NCBI GenBank assembly: GCA_030591685.1
Contig: JAUVAX010000017.1
Coordinates: 1-45,060, forward strand
Origin: Pseudobdellovibrionaceae bacterium
Lineage (GTDB): Bacteria; Bdellovibrionota; Bdellovibrionia; Bdellovibrionales; UBA1609
DNA: 45,060 nucleotides
Reading direction: 5' to 3'
Shown here: positions 1 to 8,572 of the stretch, piece after piece
Numbering within the stretch: the stretch's first letter is position 1
Layout of the letters: the number at the start of each line of letters is the position of its first letter
Program-made: the position numbers and the translations under genes
Notes under the pieces: generated by a model
Databases searched by the model: none
What the model was told of the DNA's origin: nothing
Seen by the model: only the letters and a program-made list of their open reading frames with translations

Positions 1-2
1 AT

Positions 3-161
3 TATCTTGATATTTCAGAGCAGGCCTATAGGTTTAATTTTTATGAAATAAAAAAAAGCGATGTAAAGAGGTTTCACGGGTTAAATGAACGGGTTAAAGT
101 CGCAGACTATTTAAGTATGATACAGTTTTATATAAAGTTGTTTTCTATAAAAAAAATATAA
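3..161 (+). CDS. 3' end of an unidentified gene (partial)
   Basis: An open frame enters from the left edge and ends at TAA 159-161, giving about 52 codons. The translation looks protein-like (mixed charged and aromatic residues, for example AYRFNFYEIKKSD), with no low-complexity or stop-rich character. It converges on the next gene, whose stop codon lies 54 bp away. No domain can be recognised from so short a piece. In AT-rich DNA an open frame of this length can occur by chance, so this is only a probable gene end. Confidence 0.4.
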   Translation, partial: YLDISEQAYRFNFYEIKKSDVKRFHGLNERVKVADYLSMIQFYIKLFSIKKI

Positions 162-214
162 AACAATAATCGTGCTGCTGATTTACTCTAAACCTATAAG
201 TAGATTTTGTGCGG

Positions 215-2377
215 TCATTTCAAAATAAAAAGCGGGTTACCGTAATATATTTTTTTTATTTTTGGAGGGATCGTTATTTTTTTAATATAAATGTTGTCGT
301 CGTCATTTAATGGTCTTGGGCTGTGATTATAAACCCATTCGGGTGGGATTATTTTGTAGATGTACTCATCGTTTTTTATTTTTGATCTAATGACTCGATC
401 ACCTGAGGTGCCAACCCATCGAGGTAAGCCCCAGGGTAAATCTACTCTGGGGATAGAGATAAGGGCTTCTGAAAACTCCATCTCTGATCGAGTCCAAGTT
501 TTTGTCTGAAGGACCTTGTTAAAAGCCTGCTGATACTTTGTGGGTAAAAAATCTATGCCATGTGTAATGCTCATATCGACAAAAGAACGTTTATTTAATG
601 AAACCACCGGTATGTTATAGTTATCTAATAGGCCGTCATTTAAAAGTGATTCGGCACAGGGCCCGAGTACAAAAATTAATTTAATATTAAATTTATTGTT
701 TGAGTTTTTGATGAGTTTCTCCCAGACAGCACGCCTCCAGGGTTGAGTCAGGTATATCAGCGAGTCCATTTTGTCCTGGCTTAGCCCTAGAGTGTCAAAG
801 GGGAGTGTTCTAAGGATCGTGTAGTTAGTCCCTGCTTTTATGCTATATAAAAGGCTTTGTAGCCGTTGACCCTCAAAACCAGTGAGGGCTCGACCTGAAA
901 AGGTATCATCGTGGGATTGTTGGTCGGCCAGTATTAACACTTCAGTTTGATGGGGGCGCCCACGATAAAAAGATTTTGACCCATTAGAGCGAGCTGAAGT
1001 ATTAACTAAGAGCAAAGATGTTTCACTGTGGGGTTTAAATACATCCCTATCAGGGGAGGGGACATCATGACGAGCTCCTGTGAACACTTCGGCCCAATAG
1101 GCTCCAGGGCCTCGATCAAACTTTAAGAAGCCAATTTTTGAAGGCTCCCAAGGGACATTTTTAAATATATGATCTGAAGCATCGGCAAAGGGTGTTGGTT
1201 TTTCAAAATAGGATTTGTACATATCTTTAGTTGAAAACTTAAAAGAACCATTTTGTTTTGAACCAAAACTAATAAAAAGTCGACCGCTATTTTTTGAACG
1301 AGGAGTGAAGCTCTCTTGAGTGGTGAGTGTCTCTGGCCCGCTGGCCAGTTGAGTTACCCCAAAACTATAATCTTTGAGAGGTATTGGACTTTTAGTTAAC
1401 CTAAAGGGGTGGCCTAAGACAAAATCAGATTTATTTTTCAGAGTCATGGACCAAGTGCTGTCGTAAGTATGCCACTTTTTTAATAATGAAATTGTGCGCT
1501 TGATTTTTAACTCATAATCTACGACCCCTGGTGAGTGAGCCGGCCATGATAAAAAATGAATAACCTTAAGCTTCTCTGAGAAAGGGTTTATGAAAACACC
1601 CTTGTCGCCTCTAAAACTACAATCGTTAAGGTTCACGCCATATTGATAAGGCGTAATAAGTGATATTTTATTTTTTTTAGCAAACTGTTGAGCAGATAGT
1701 TTTGACACAGCACTTGGGCACTTTAGCCCCTTAGATGTGAGGTATGTTGCAAGGCTATCAGAAGCCGAACGACCAATAGTGATAATGAGTTCAAGCGAAC
1801 CCTTGTTGGACTGAGCAATGTGGTCTACTAGCTTATGTCTCCATTTAACAAGTGGGCTTAGAGGGTTTTGGGCCAGCTGATACATCTTATGATCAACAAA
1901 ATTAACACTGACTGATTTAGCCCCCAGTTGAATGGTTACTGGCTTTGAGTAGGGCTCCGTGAGGGGGTATGAAAATGCGTTAATGAGTAAATAGTTGGAT
2001 TCATACCCCAGGTAATTAATTAAACTTTGCGCATATCCCCCAAGGCTCGAGCTAAAGGCACGGTGAGTGACTTGGGAGCTACGATTAGGGGCTGGCCCTA
2101 TGATTAATACTTTAACCTGATTTTGGCCCAACTGACCACGATAAAAAGTGGGGCCGTACTCCCAACTAAAGGACTCTCGGCCCATAGTAGCCATGGAGAG
2201 GGCTCTGTAGTTCGGCGAGGTCGAGAAAATCCGAGCATACTCAGCGCCTACAGTAGTTCGAGGATCCGGTCCGATGTCATGATCAGATAAAAGGCCCCTT
2301 TGATCACCGTAAACTAAAAGTGAGGTGGCTACTACTGATAGTAAAGTAAAAATAAATTTAGTCGTGCAATTAAGCAT
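215..2377 (-). CDS. Secreted protein with two uracil-DNA-glycosylase-like halves
   Basis: A protein of about 720 residues. The start is placed at ATG 2377 because GGAGAG lies just upstream; an in-frame ATG at 2395 has no such site. Residues 1-24 form a signal peptide (LNCTTKFIFTLLSVVATSLLVYG). Two regions follow the motif order of the uracil-DNA glycosylase superfamily. The first has VLIIGPAP (about 90-97), a G/F-rich loop with YAQSLINYLG (115-124), YLLINAF, ITIGRSASDSL (about 200) and WPAHSPG (His about 281). The second has VLILADQ (480), GRALTGFEGQRLQSLL (495-510) and FVLGPCAESLL (about 570). Known members act on DNA in the cytosol, so an exported tandem copy probably does something else or acts on extracellular or prey DNA (inference). 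The fold call rests on motif spacing read by eye. The gene stands alone and converges on the partial gene at the left edge. Confidence 0.72.
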   Translation of the reverse strand: MLNCTTKFIFTLLSVVATSLLVYGDQRGLLSDHDIGPDPRTTVGAEYARIFSTSPNYRALSMATMGRESFSWEYGPTFYRGQLGQNQVKVLIIGPAPNRSSQVTHRAFSSSLGGYAQSLINYLGYESNYLLINAFSYPLTEPYSKPVTIQLGAKSVSVNFVDHKMYQLAQNPLSPLVKWRHKLVDHIAQSNKGSLELIITIGRSASDSLATYLTSKGLKCPSAVSKLSAQQFAKKNKISLITPYQYGVNLNDCSFRGDKGVFINPFSEKLKVIHFLSWPAHSPGVVDYELKIKRTISLLKKWHTYDSTWSMTLKNKSDFVLGHPFRLTKSPIPLKDYSFGVTQLASGPETLTTQESFTPRSKNSGRLFISFGSKQNGSFKFSTKDMYKSYFEKPTPFADASDHIFKNVPWEPSKIGFLKFDRGPGAYWAEVFTGARHDVPSPDRDVFKPHSETSLLLVNTSARSNGSKSFYRGRPHQTEVLILADQQSHDDTFSGRALTGFEGQRLQSLLYSIKAGTNYTILRTLPFDTLGLSQDKMDSLIYLTQPWRRAVWEKLIKNSNNKFNIKLIFVLGPCAESLLNDGLLDNYNIPVVSLNKRSFVDMSITHGIDFLPTKYQQAFNKVLQTKTWTRSEMEFSEALISIPRVDLPWGLPRWVGTSGDRVIRSKIKNDEYIYKIIPPEWVYNHSPRPLNDDDNIYIKKITIPPKIKKIYYGNPLFILK

Positions 2378-2426
2378 AAACTCTCCGTAAATCACTCTAC
2401 TGAACTTAAAATAGAGGAGTGCCCTT

Positions 2427-2453
2427 TTGCAACTCTTCTCGTCATAATTGCAA
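2427..2453. promoter_or_regulatory. Paired TTGCAA palindromes upstream of the secreted UDG-like gene
   Basis: TTGCAA is its own reverse complement and occurs at 2427-2432 and 2448-2453, 21 bp apart, about two helical turns. The left copy extends to TTGCAACTC, with GTC five bases later. The same arrangement (TTGCAACTC, five bases, GTC) recurs at 3496-3512, about 40 bp before the start codon at 3552. A shared regulator site is possible but not established. Confidence 0.2.
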
Positions 2454-2548
2454 AATTTTCGGACAGGTTTATGCTTTTGCTGGGTTAAGAGATGGTTAGG
2501 CTTAATGCCAGGTATGAGTGATTATTAGTTTTTGCCTCTTAAAAAGTG

Positions 2549-2713
2549 TTAAAAACCAACAATCATAGGCCCATCTGCACCATAAGGGTCATAGTTTGAT
2601 TCTATTGGTGGTGGAGCCAAAATCACCCAAGTATTTGAGTCATTACAGGGTAATAAAGAAACACTATTTATCGTAATCAGAGTTGAGATTAAGACCTTTT
2701 TCGTAGTGTTTAT
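2549..2713 (-). CDS. Possible small lipoprotein, no standard start codon
   Basis: A 54-codon frame on the minus strand overlaps the last 50 bases of the glycosyltransferase gene in another frame and ends at TAA 2549-2551. The translation begins TTKKVLISTLI, continues through a hydrophobic stretch to SLLPC, then a short mature part with APPPIESNYDPYGADGP. This is the layout of a lipoprotein signal peptide with an L-x-x-C lipobox (Cys about residue 23). The frame has no ATG, GTG or TTG at its head: it follows a TGA directly with ATA, and a CTG lies 11 codons in. It could be a true small protein with a rare start or a relic. The amino-acid pattern, not the start, is the support. Confidence 0.35.
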   Translation of the reverse strand: MNTTKKVLISTLITINSVSLLPCNDSNTWVILAPPPIESNYDPYGADGPMIVGF

Positions 2714-3368
2714 TCATTTTAACGTGCGAGCGAGAGAAGTAAAAAAGCCACTTTAAGTACTGATTTTTAAGAGCTTGTTTAAAAAAACCATTTTTCTCAA
2801 AGCGTATGGCTGATGTGGTCGAATAAGCGGGGAGTATTAGGGGGGGGGAGAGCTTTCGTAACTTTAAACTCAACTCGGTGTCCTCAAAAATATCTACTTC
2901 AGGCATAAGTGGGCCATAAGTGATCAATTTCTTATTTAAAAATATACAGTGATCCAGGTAAACAATGCCCCTAAGTTTAGCTCGAATCTCATTTGAGTAC
3001 CAGGATGTAAATTTATATAAAAAATGGGCGTGATCAAATTTATGTGTAAACCCGCCCCACACCATCTGATCTTTAAGCATTAAAAGCTGACTAATAGCAT
3101 GAGTATCAAGAAGGCTTCTTGGGTGGTGAAGCAGTACTAGGTTATGAGAGGCCTCTAAAAACCCGGCATTGAGGCTGGCCGCTCGGGCGTGGGATTTAAT
3201 ATTTAAAATTTTACAATTAAAAGACTCCGCAATTTTAAGTGTGGCATCAGTACTGCCCCTGTCGGCCACAATAAGCTCTATATCAGTAGAAGGGCTCAAG
3301 CGCTCTAGTGTGATTTTAAGAGTCCCTGAAGACTCTTCATTAAAGGTGGGTATAACTACAGAAATCAT
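2664..3368 (-). CDS. Family 2 glycosyltransferase, degenerate DxD motif
   Basis: A protein of 234 residues beginning MISVVIPTFNEE, the typical GT2 nucleotide-sugar-binding start, followed by ELIVADRGSTDAT (31-43). The middle and C-terminal parts resemble the short TIGR04283-type glycosyltransferases: an FDHAHFLY-type segment, a conserved Arg after the WYSNEI segment, YLDHCIF, then FEDTELSLKLR. In that family the metal-binding segment is usually of the HADT type. Here it reads HHPRSLLD (81-88), so the acidic residue is missing. The enzyme may be inactive, metal-independent or of altered specificity. There is no signal peptide or clear membrane segment. No strong ribosome-binding site precedes the ATG. 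Substrate unknown. Confidence 0.8.
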   Translation of the reverse strand: MISVVIPTFNEESSGTLKITLERLSPSTDIELIVADRGSTDATLKIAESFNCKILNIKSHARAASLNAGFLEASHNLVLLHHPRSLLDTHAISQLLMLKDQMVWGGFTHKFDHAHFLYKFTSWYSNEIRAKLRGIVYLDHCIFLNKKLITYGPLMPEVDIFEDTELSLKLRKLSPPLILPAYSTTSAIRFEKNGFFKQALKNQYLKWLFYFSRSHVKMNKHYEKGLNLNSDYDK

Positions 3369-3551
3369 AAAGCGATTCTATGTGAAACGCTCTGGAACAT
3401 CAACATTTTTAGCCCAGTGATCTCAAGAATTAACTAAGTATCTAAGAATACATATGAATCGGTAATTAAGCTTAAATTGCTAGAAATATTTTAATTTGCA
3501 ACTCCTTTAGTCGATTAGACTTTAATCAAAGCTTAATTAAGGTGAAATAAT

Positions 3552-5300
3552 ATGAGAAATAAGTGGTTTCAATTTATGGGTGTATTGCTCGTTGGTGTAA
3601 TCGTCGTTGCTTACTCGGTTATTATAGGTGTTGGTGATTCGGATACAGCTATACAAAGTAAAGTGCTCACCAGTACTGAGAACAATCAAATAGCTGAAAA
3701 CCAAGCCGAAATGAAGCAGCTTAAAAGCCTTATAGAGGAGGCCTTAGTTTGGAGAGTCATGGCACGCTCCTCTTATGAAGAAATCAAACCCTTTCTTAAT
3801 GGAAACACCAGTATCCCTCAGGAGGTACAAAATGCCATTGTTAAGGAGTCTTTGGGGTATTTGAAATTACGTAAAAAAATTATGTCATTAGCAGTAAAAT
3901 ACAAAAAATACTTAACAGGCTATAGACTTAAGCTGTCTTTAAATAAGAAATCAGGAATTGTCTCAGAGTCTGTTAAAGAACTTGACCATGGTAATTACAA
4001 TGGGAAAGGGCGAAACAGAAAACATAAAGACACTCTAGTTATTAACCCGCTCGATGAGAAGGGCCAACAGTACATAAGAAGTTTAAAAATTTCATTGTCA
4101 GCAGCATTGGTCTTATATGATAACTTTTTAGTGGGAGTGTTTCCCTATGCTGATAATAAAATTGTACGAAAAAAAATTAACCAAGACAATCTGGAGCTTA
4201 AGGGGGCGCTTGGTGATATTGAGGACAGCTACTATGCTTGGGGACCAAGACTTCTTGTGGAGGACGCCATTGGACTCTTTGAAGAAGAACAAAAATTCTT
4301 AAAAACAAAGCTAGGCCAAACTCTTGTGATGAGTGAGGATGCCAGGTATTTAAATACTCTTATTAGTTCGAGTTTATCTTATGAGGAGCTGAGAGATATA
4401 AGTATTATTAAGGTCTGGTGGAGTCGATTTGTAAAACGACACGATCAAAGAATGGACGTCTATAGAGGGGTAAAAATAGAGTCTACAAACGCTATTAGTA
4501 AGCTTTTTGGTAACTCTATGGGTATTTTTGAGTCCAGAAAAGGGTTTCTCTATAGCAATGAGGAACTTTCTGCAAATATACAAGCCCAACTCAAACCTCT
4601 TGATATACTTTTAGAGAAGACACCTTTTAGGCTTACAGATTCATTTATACCAGGTCACTGGGGCCATGTCGCCATATGGGTGGGGAGTGAAGAGGAGCTT
4701 AAGGCCATTAAGAAAAATGGAGTTTCGGCTTGGGACGCTTTAGGTGCCAACTTTGGCAATAAAGGCCCTGAGATGCAAGAGAGCATAGCCACCAATCACC
4801 GTATTGTAGAGGCCCTCAGACCAGGAGTTATGATTAATACATTAAATCATTTTTTAAACATTGATGACTTAGGTGTTATGAGAAGAAGTGCCAGCAATAA
4901 CCTGACTGATGCGCAAAAATTTGACTACCTTATGCTTGCTTTTAAGCAAGTCGGTAAAGAGTACGATTTTAATTTTGATGTAAACACAGATGACAAAATA
5001 GTTTGCTCTGAACTTATTTATAAAGTTTACCCTCATGATGCTTGGCCAACAACAGAGTCCATAAACCGCTGGACGATTTCTCCGGACAACGTTGTTGAAC
5101 TTGCTGTGGAGCGCGAGGGAGAGGGTTATCAGTACGACATACCTCTGCTCTACTCAGCAGGGTTAGAAATATCCGGTGATTCAGAGCATAAAAGAGAGAA
5201 AATGAAGCGGTTGCTACTGTATAGCTATGAAGATCAGGTCGCAATATTAACAAAAAAAACCAAACCTATAAAAACAGCGGTGATCAATGAACATAAGTAA
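3552..5300 (+). CDS. Membrane-anchored YiiX/C92-like permuted papain-fold protein
   Basis: A protein of 582 residues. One N-terminal membrane segment (about 8-27) is followed by a long helical region (40-350), then a domain resembling the YiiX/YebB permuted NlpC/P60 papain-fold family. That family places the catalytic His before the Cys: here GHWGHVAIWVG (His 369 and 372), RIVEAL (Glu 420) and KIVCSELIYKVY (Cys 485). Relatives hydrolyse amide or ester bonds, in some cases lipid or peptidoglycan linked. The ATG has a good site (AAGGTGA). The gene leads a three-gene unit: it overlaps the following lipoprotein gene by 14 bp, and that one overlaps the phospholipase D-like gene by 11 bp. The protein is anchored at the inner membrane, probably facing the periplasm (inference). 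The helical half is unrecognised. Confidence 0.78.
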   Translation: MRNKWFQFMGVLLVGVIVVAYSVIIGVGDSDTAIQSKVLTSTENNQIAENQAEMKQLKSLIEEALVWRVMARSSYEEIKPFLNGNTSIPQEVQNAIVKESLGYLKLRKKIMSLAVKYKKYLTGYRLKLSLNKKSGIVSESVKELDHGNYNGKGRNRKHKDTLVINPLDEKGQQYIRSLKISLSAALVLYDNFLVGVFPYADNKIVRKKINQDNLELKGALGDIEDSYYAWGPRLLVEDAIGLFEEEQKFLKTKLGQTLVMSEDARYLNTLISSSLSYEELRDISIIKVWWSRFVKRHDQRMDVYRGVKIESTNAISKLFGNSMGIFESRKGFLYSNEELSANIQAQLKPLDILLEKTPFRLTDSFIPGHWGHVAIWVGSEEELKAIKKNGVSAWDALGANFGNKGPEMQESIATNHRIVEALRPGVMINTLNHFLNIDDLGVMRRSASNNLTDAQKFDYLMLAFKQVGKEYDFNFDVNTDDKIVCSELIYKVYPHDAWPTTESINRWTISPDNVVELAVEREGEGYQYDIPLLYSAGLEISGDSEHKREKMKRLLLYSYEDQVAILTKKTKPIKTAVINEHK

Positions 5301-6456
5301 ATATTTAGCTGCGGCGAGTTTTATATTATTAATAGTTTCTTGTCAGTCATCTGAAAAGCCTTACCAAACGACAAGGGGACCTAGCTCTGAGGGTGAACTG
5401 CCTATTAAGTTTTCTCAAGCTCAAATAAGTATGATGAAGGATATGTTTTTAGCAGATCAAGTGCCAGGCACCCAAAAATTAAAAGTCACTACTGAGTTTC
5501 GCTCGGACTATAAAAATAAGGATTTTATTAAAAGAGCTAAAAACGCTATAAAACGCTCTATGATGAAGACCTTTCAAGCGGAAAACCCAAGTCGTGATGA
5601 GGATAATGATAAAAATAAAGACGATTTTTCAAGCCGCTTAAAGGAAAACCTAATAAAGGCACTAATGTCAGAATTTGTATTTAATTTAAAATTTTACAAG
5701 CTCATAAATGGTAATATATCGTTTAGCGTATTTTTGCTCCCAGAGCCAGTGGACAGTGATAATTTATTTAACGAGTACAATAATAATAACTTTGTAGATT
5801 TAAATCACTTTTCTGATTTCTCTGACATTGGTAAAGAGGCAGGGGGAATTATAAATGCCCTAAATTTAAAGTACTCTGAGCCGGGTGAGTATGTTGATGG
5901 TTATAAATATTTAGGGGGTGCTATTTTTTTGAATGTTAATTTTGTAGACCTTGGCGTTCTTAAAAAAGAAATTTTAAATGGTGAAATTGTTTACAGAAAG
6001 TACTACCGAGCCAGTGACGAGAGGTACCCTGTTAATTATGTGGCTTTGAAAACTAAACTCAAAGACGCTGCCTTTACGGGGGTGAAAACGGTAACAGTAG
6101 ACATCACTAAAGAGTTTAACCTTGCAGAGACCACGCCTAAATTAAAAGACATGCAGATCCATTTTGGTGGGCTTATGTATCATGGCAAAAGAGATTATAG
6201 CTCTAAGCTGCAAATATATGACTCTAATAATCGCGCGGTTATTGATATAAACGCACTTAATTATAACTTTGAAAGCAAGGTGTTTGATTTGGCCCGGTCA
6301 AGAACAAGGGAGACCGTAAAGTCTACAGGGGGAGGTCGAGGCTCTGGAAAGCCAATTCGGAGAAATCGTACGCCAAAATTATCAGATTTATTAAAAAATA
6401 ATAAAGACAAATTTATAGAGGCTTTACATTTAAAGAGGTTTTGGAATGAAATATAG
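5287..6456 (+). CDS. Lipoprotein of unknown function
   Basis: A protein of 389 residues. The first 20 form a lipoprotein signal peptide ending in the lipobox IVSC, so the mature N-terminal Cys is residue 19. The body is rich in Asn, Asp and Lys and shows no domain I recognise. An acidic Asp/Asn/Lys-rich stretch lies near residues 100-120, and a Gly/Arg-rich stretch precedes the C-terminus. The gene starts inside the end of the upstream YiiX-like gene and runs 11 bp into the downstream phospholipase D-like gene, so translation of the three is probably coupled. This context suggests an envelope partner of the two enzymes. Confidence 0.8.
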   Translation: MNISKYLAAASFILLIVSCQSSEKPYQTTRGPSSEGELPIKFSQAQISMMKDMFLADQVPGTQKLKVTTEFRSDYKNKDFIKRAKNAIKRSMMKTFQAENPSRDEDNDKNKDDFSSRLKENLIKALMSEFVFNLKFYKLINGNISFSVFLLPEPVDSDNLFNEYNNNNFVDLNHFSDFSDIGKEAGGIINALNLKYSEPGEYVDGYKYLGGAIFLNVNFVDLGVLKKEILNGEIVYRKYYRASDERYPVNYVALKTKLKDAAFTGVKTVTVDITKEFNLAETTPKLKDMQIHFGGLMYHGKRDYSSKLQIYDSNNRAVIDINALNYNFESKVFDLARSRTRETVKSTGGGRGSGKPIRRNRTPKLSDLLKNNKDKFIEALHLKRFWNEI

Positions 6457-8572
6457 CGCACTGTTAGTTATTTTTGTGACTCTGCCACTTTTTGCAAAAT
6501 TTGATGTTCAAGATCGAATTTTAGCTCAAGAAGTGTTGTATGATAATTATGAGGCTGTATTTGGTGACTCTAAGTATGCGCGGATCGACGAGTTTAAGAA
6601 ACATGTGAGGTCTTTAAAGCGCTCCAAAAAAAAATCAGTGAGTAAGTACTTAATGGCATTACAAGATAAGGTGCCCGTTAAATTTTTAATGCCTATGGTT
6701 TACTGGAAGGTTATAGATCCGAACAATGAAAAGCTAAGGCAGGTTTTTAAACTTTTTATGAGTTACCGGTTGAATGTATTAAGAGATGTCATCGATGACC
6801 CTCTTGAAACCAAAGACAAAAAAGTGAGGGCGTTGGCACTGCTTAGAACAATTTTAAACTCTCAAGTAGTAACAAGTAATAATATTTCGACTCAATCAAA
6901 GGGCCCTATAAAACGAGCCTCCTCAAGGCTTGCAAACGCTCAAGGCCGCTCATCTTTTATTAATGGGGTCTTGTCTGAACCATTGATAAGCACCCCCATT
7001 TCACATGTTGAAACTAAATCATTAAGCTGGTTAGGGTATATACCTGGTAACAAGGTAGAGCATATTAGCAAAAATGACGTGAGTGTGATGCGTATAGAGT
7101 GGATAAATGAAAACGTCATATTTAATAATTTAAATAGGGGTATTGAATGGGATAAGCCCCATTTTAAAATGCCCGAGAGTGTGAGCGCAATAGGCAACCC
7201 TGTGTTTAAAGACCCTGTGTTTGCTCGTATTAGGGATATGGTCCGCGACGCTAAAGAGTCAATTTTTATAGATATATTTTTGTTCGGCGGCACAATGGGT
7301 GCCACCCTATCAAAGTACATTGTTGAGAAAACAATTAGTGAAAATAAGAAAAACAATAAATTTAAAACACTAATACTTCACGATTTTGCCACTAATTATA
7401 ATATGAAGCCCGAGATGATGCCTATATTTAATTATTTGCGAGATGAAATTAAGGGAAATGAGTACTTAAAGTCATGCCAGTGCTTGATACTTTTACAGGC
7501 AAATATTCAGAGGCACACTCCGGGAGTACCTTTTGGACTATCAAACCTTGTACCTAAAACTAAAGAAGCTTTTGAAATGATTGAGCAAAAAAATACTTAT
7601 TATGAGTCTAAAATTGACCACTCAAAAGTTATTGTTGTGGATGCAAAATCAGACAGGCCGAAGGCTTACTTTGGCTCAAAAAATTGGTCTGACCATAGTG
7701 GGGCCTATTATTATGATGATGTTATGTATGTAGAGGGGCCTGGGGCTGCTCTTGTACAGTCCTCTTACTACTACGATGTAGAGGCGGCTTTAACAACAGA
7801 TGCTTTTGAAAAAAGCAGGTTTTTCTTTAGAAGTCAGGGGTTCTCAAATGACCACTACTTGGCAAGAAGTTCAGAAATTTTAGACTTCATGAAGATTAAG
7901 AGGAAATACTACCCTGCTGTTGGCAATCAAGTGGTGAGATTTGCAGAATCAAATGTGGATGGCACGGTAAAGAATGTACGTAATATGATAATAAATATGA
8001 TTGAAAAAGCAGAGAGTTATATTTATATGGAGCAGTTATTTATTTACGATAAGTATATAAATGACGCCCTTATAAAGAAAAGGAAAACTCACCCTAAAGT
8101 AGAGATACGTATTCTCGCCGACCATAATGGAAATTTTGAAATGAATGGGTTTCCGAACACCATGTTTATAGCTGAGTTGCAAGCTGTAGAGGTTAACGTT
8201 CGTGCATGGAGAACAGAGCACAGCGAGGCAACCTTTCCTGACGGCACCAAAAGAATGTATCACCAGGAGAACCATAGAAAGATCTCATCAGTGGATGGAA
8301 AGATAATGATGGTGGGGTCCTCAAACATGAACCCCGACACCTTTCAGGGAAGCTTTAGAGAGTTTGGTGCCCAGGTTTATGACACTGTTGAAATTGAAAA
8401 ATTTGAATCACGATTTAAATCAGCCTGGAGTGACAGTGATAAGACTGAGAAGTTTGTAGTGAAAAATATGAAGGTCAAAGGCCATGAGTTTTCTAAAGAG
8501 TTAACAGAGCTGTTTAATAGCTTTATTCGCCAGCTTGTTAGAATTAAAGATGATCTGGAAAAACGCCATTAG
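6446..8572 (+). CDS. Secreted phospholipase D-like protein with two HKD motifs
   Basis: A protein of 708 residues with a signal peptide (KYSALLVIFVTLPLFA). It carries two HxKxxxxD motifs: HSKVIVVD (His about 392) followed by YFGSKNWSDHSG, and HRKISSVD (His about 610) followed by MVGSSNMNPDTFQ. Paired HKD motifs are the active site of the phospholipase D superfamily, which includes phospholipases, cardiolipin synthases and nucleases. Export, and the pairing with an envelope papain-fold enzyme, favour a phosphodiesterase acting on lipids or nucleic acids outside the cytosol. The substrate cannot be read from sequence. The first 200 residues are helical and unrecognised. The frame stops at TAG but stays open for 33 more codons after it. 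Confidence 0.86.
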   Translation: MKYSALLVIFVTLPLFAKFDVQDRILAQEVLYDNYEAVFGDSKYARIDEFKKHVRSLKRSKKKSVSKYLMALQDKVPVKFLMPMVYWKVIDPNNEKLRQVFKLFMSYRLNVLRDVIDDPLETKDKKVRALALLRTILNSQVVTSNNISTQSKGPIKRASSRLANAQGRSSFINGVLSEPLISTPISHVETKSLSWLGYIPGNKVEHISKNDVSVMRIEWINENVIFNNLNRGIEWDKPHFKMPESVSAIGNPVFKDPVFARIRDMVRDAKESIFIDIFLFGGTMGATLSKYIVEKTISENKKNNKFKTLILHDFATNYNMKPEMMPIFNYLRDEIKGNEYLKSCQCLILLQANIQRHTPGVPFGLSNLVPKTKEAFEMIEQKNTYYESKIDHSKVIVVDAKSDRPKAYFGSKNWSDHSGAYYYDDVMYVEGPGAALVQSSYYYDVEAALTTDAFEKSRFFFRSQGFSNDHYLARSSEILDFMKIKRKYYPAVGNQVVRFAESNVDGTVKNVRNMIINMIEKAESYIYMEQLFIYDKYINDALIKKRKTHPKVEIRILADHNGNFEMNGFPNTMFIAELQAVEVNVRAWRTEHSEATFPDGTKRMYHQENHRKISSVDGKIMMVGSSNMNPDTFQGSFREFGAQVYDTVEIEKFESRFKSAWSDSDKTEKFVVKNMKVKGHEFSKELTELFNSFIRQLVRIKDDLEKRH

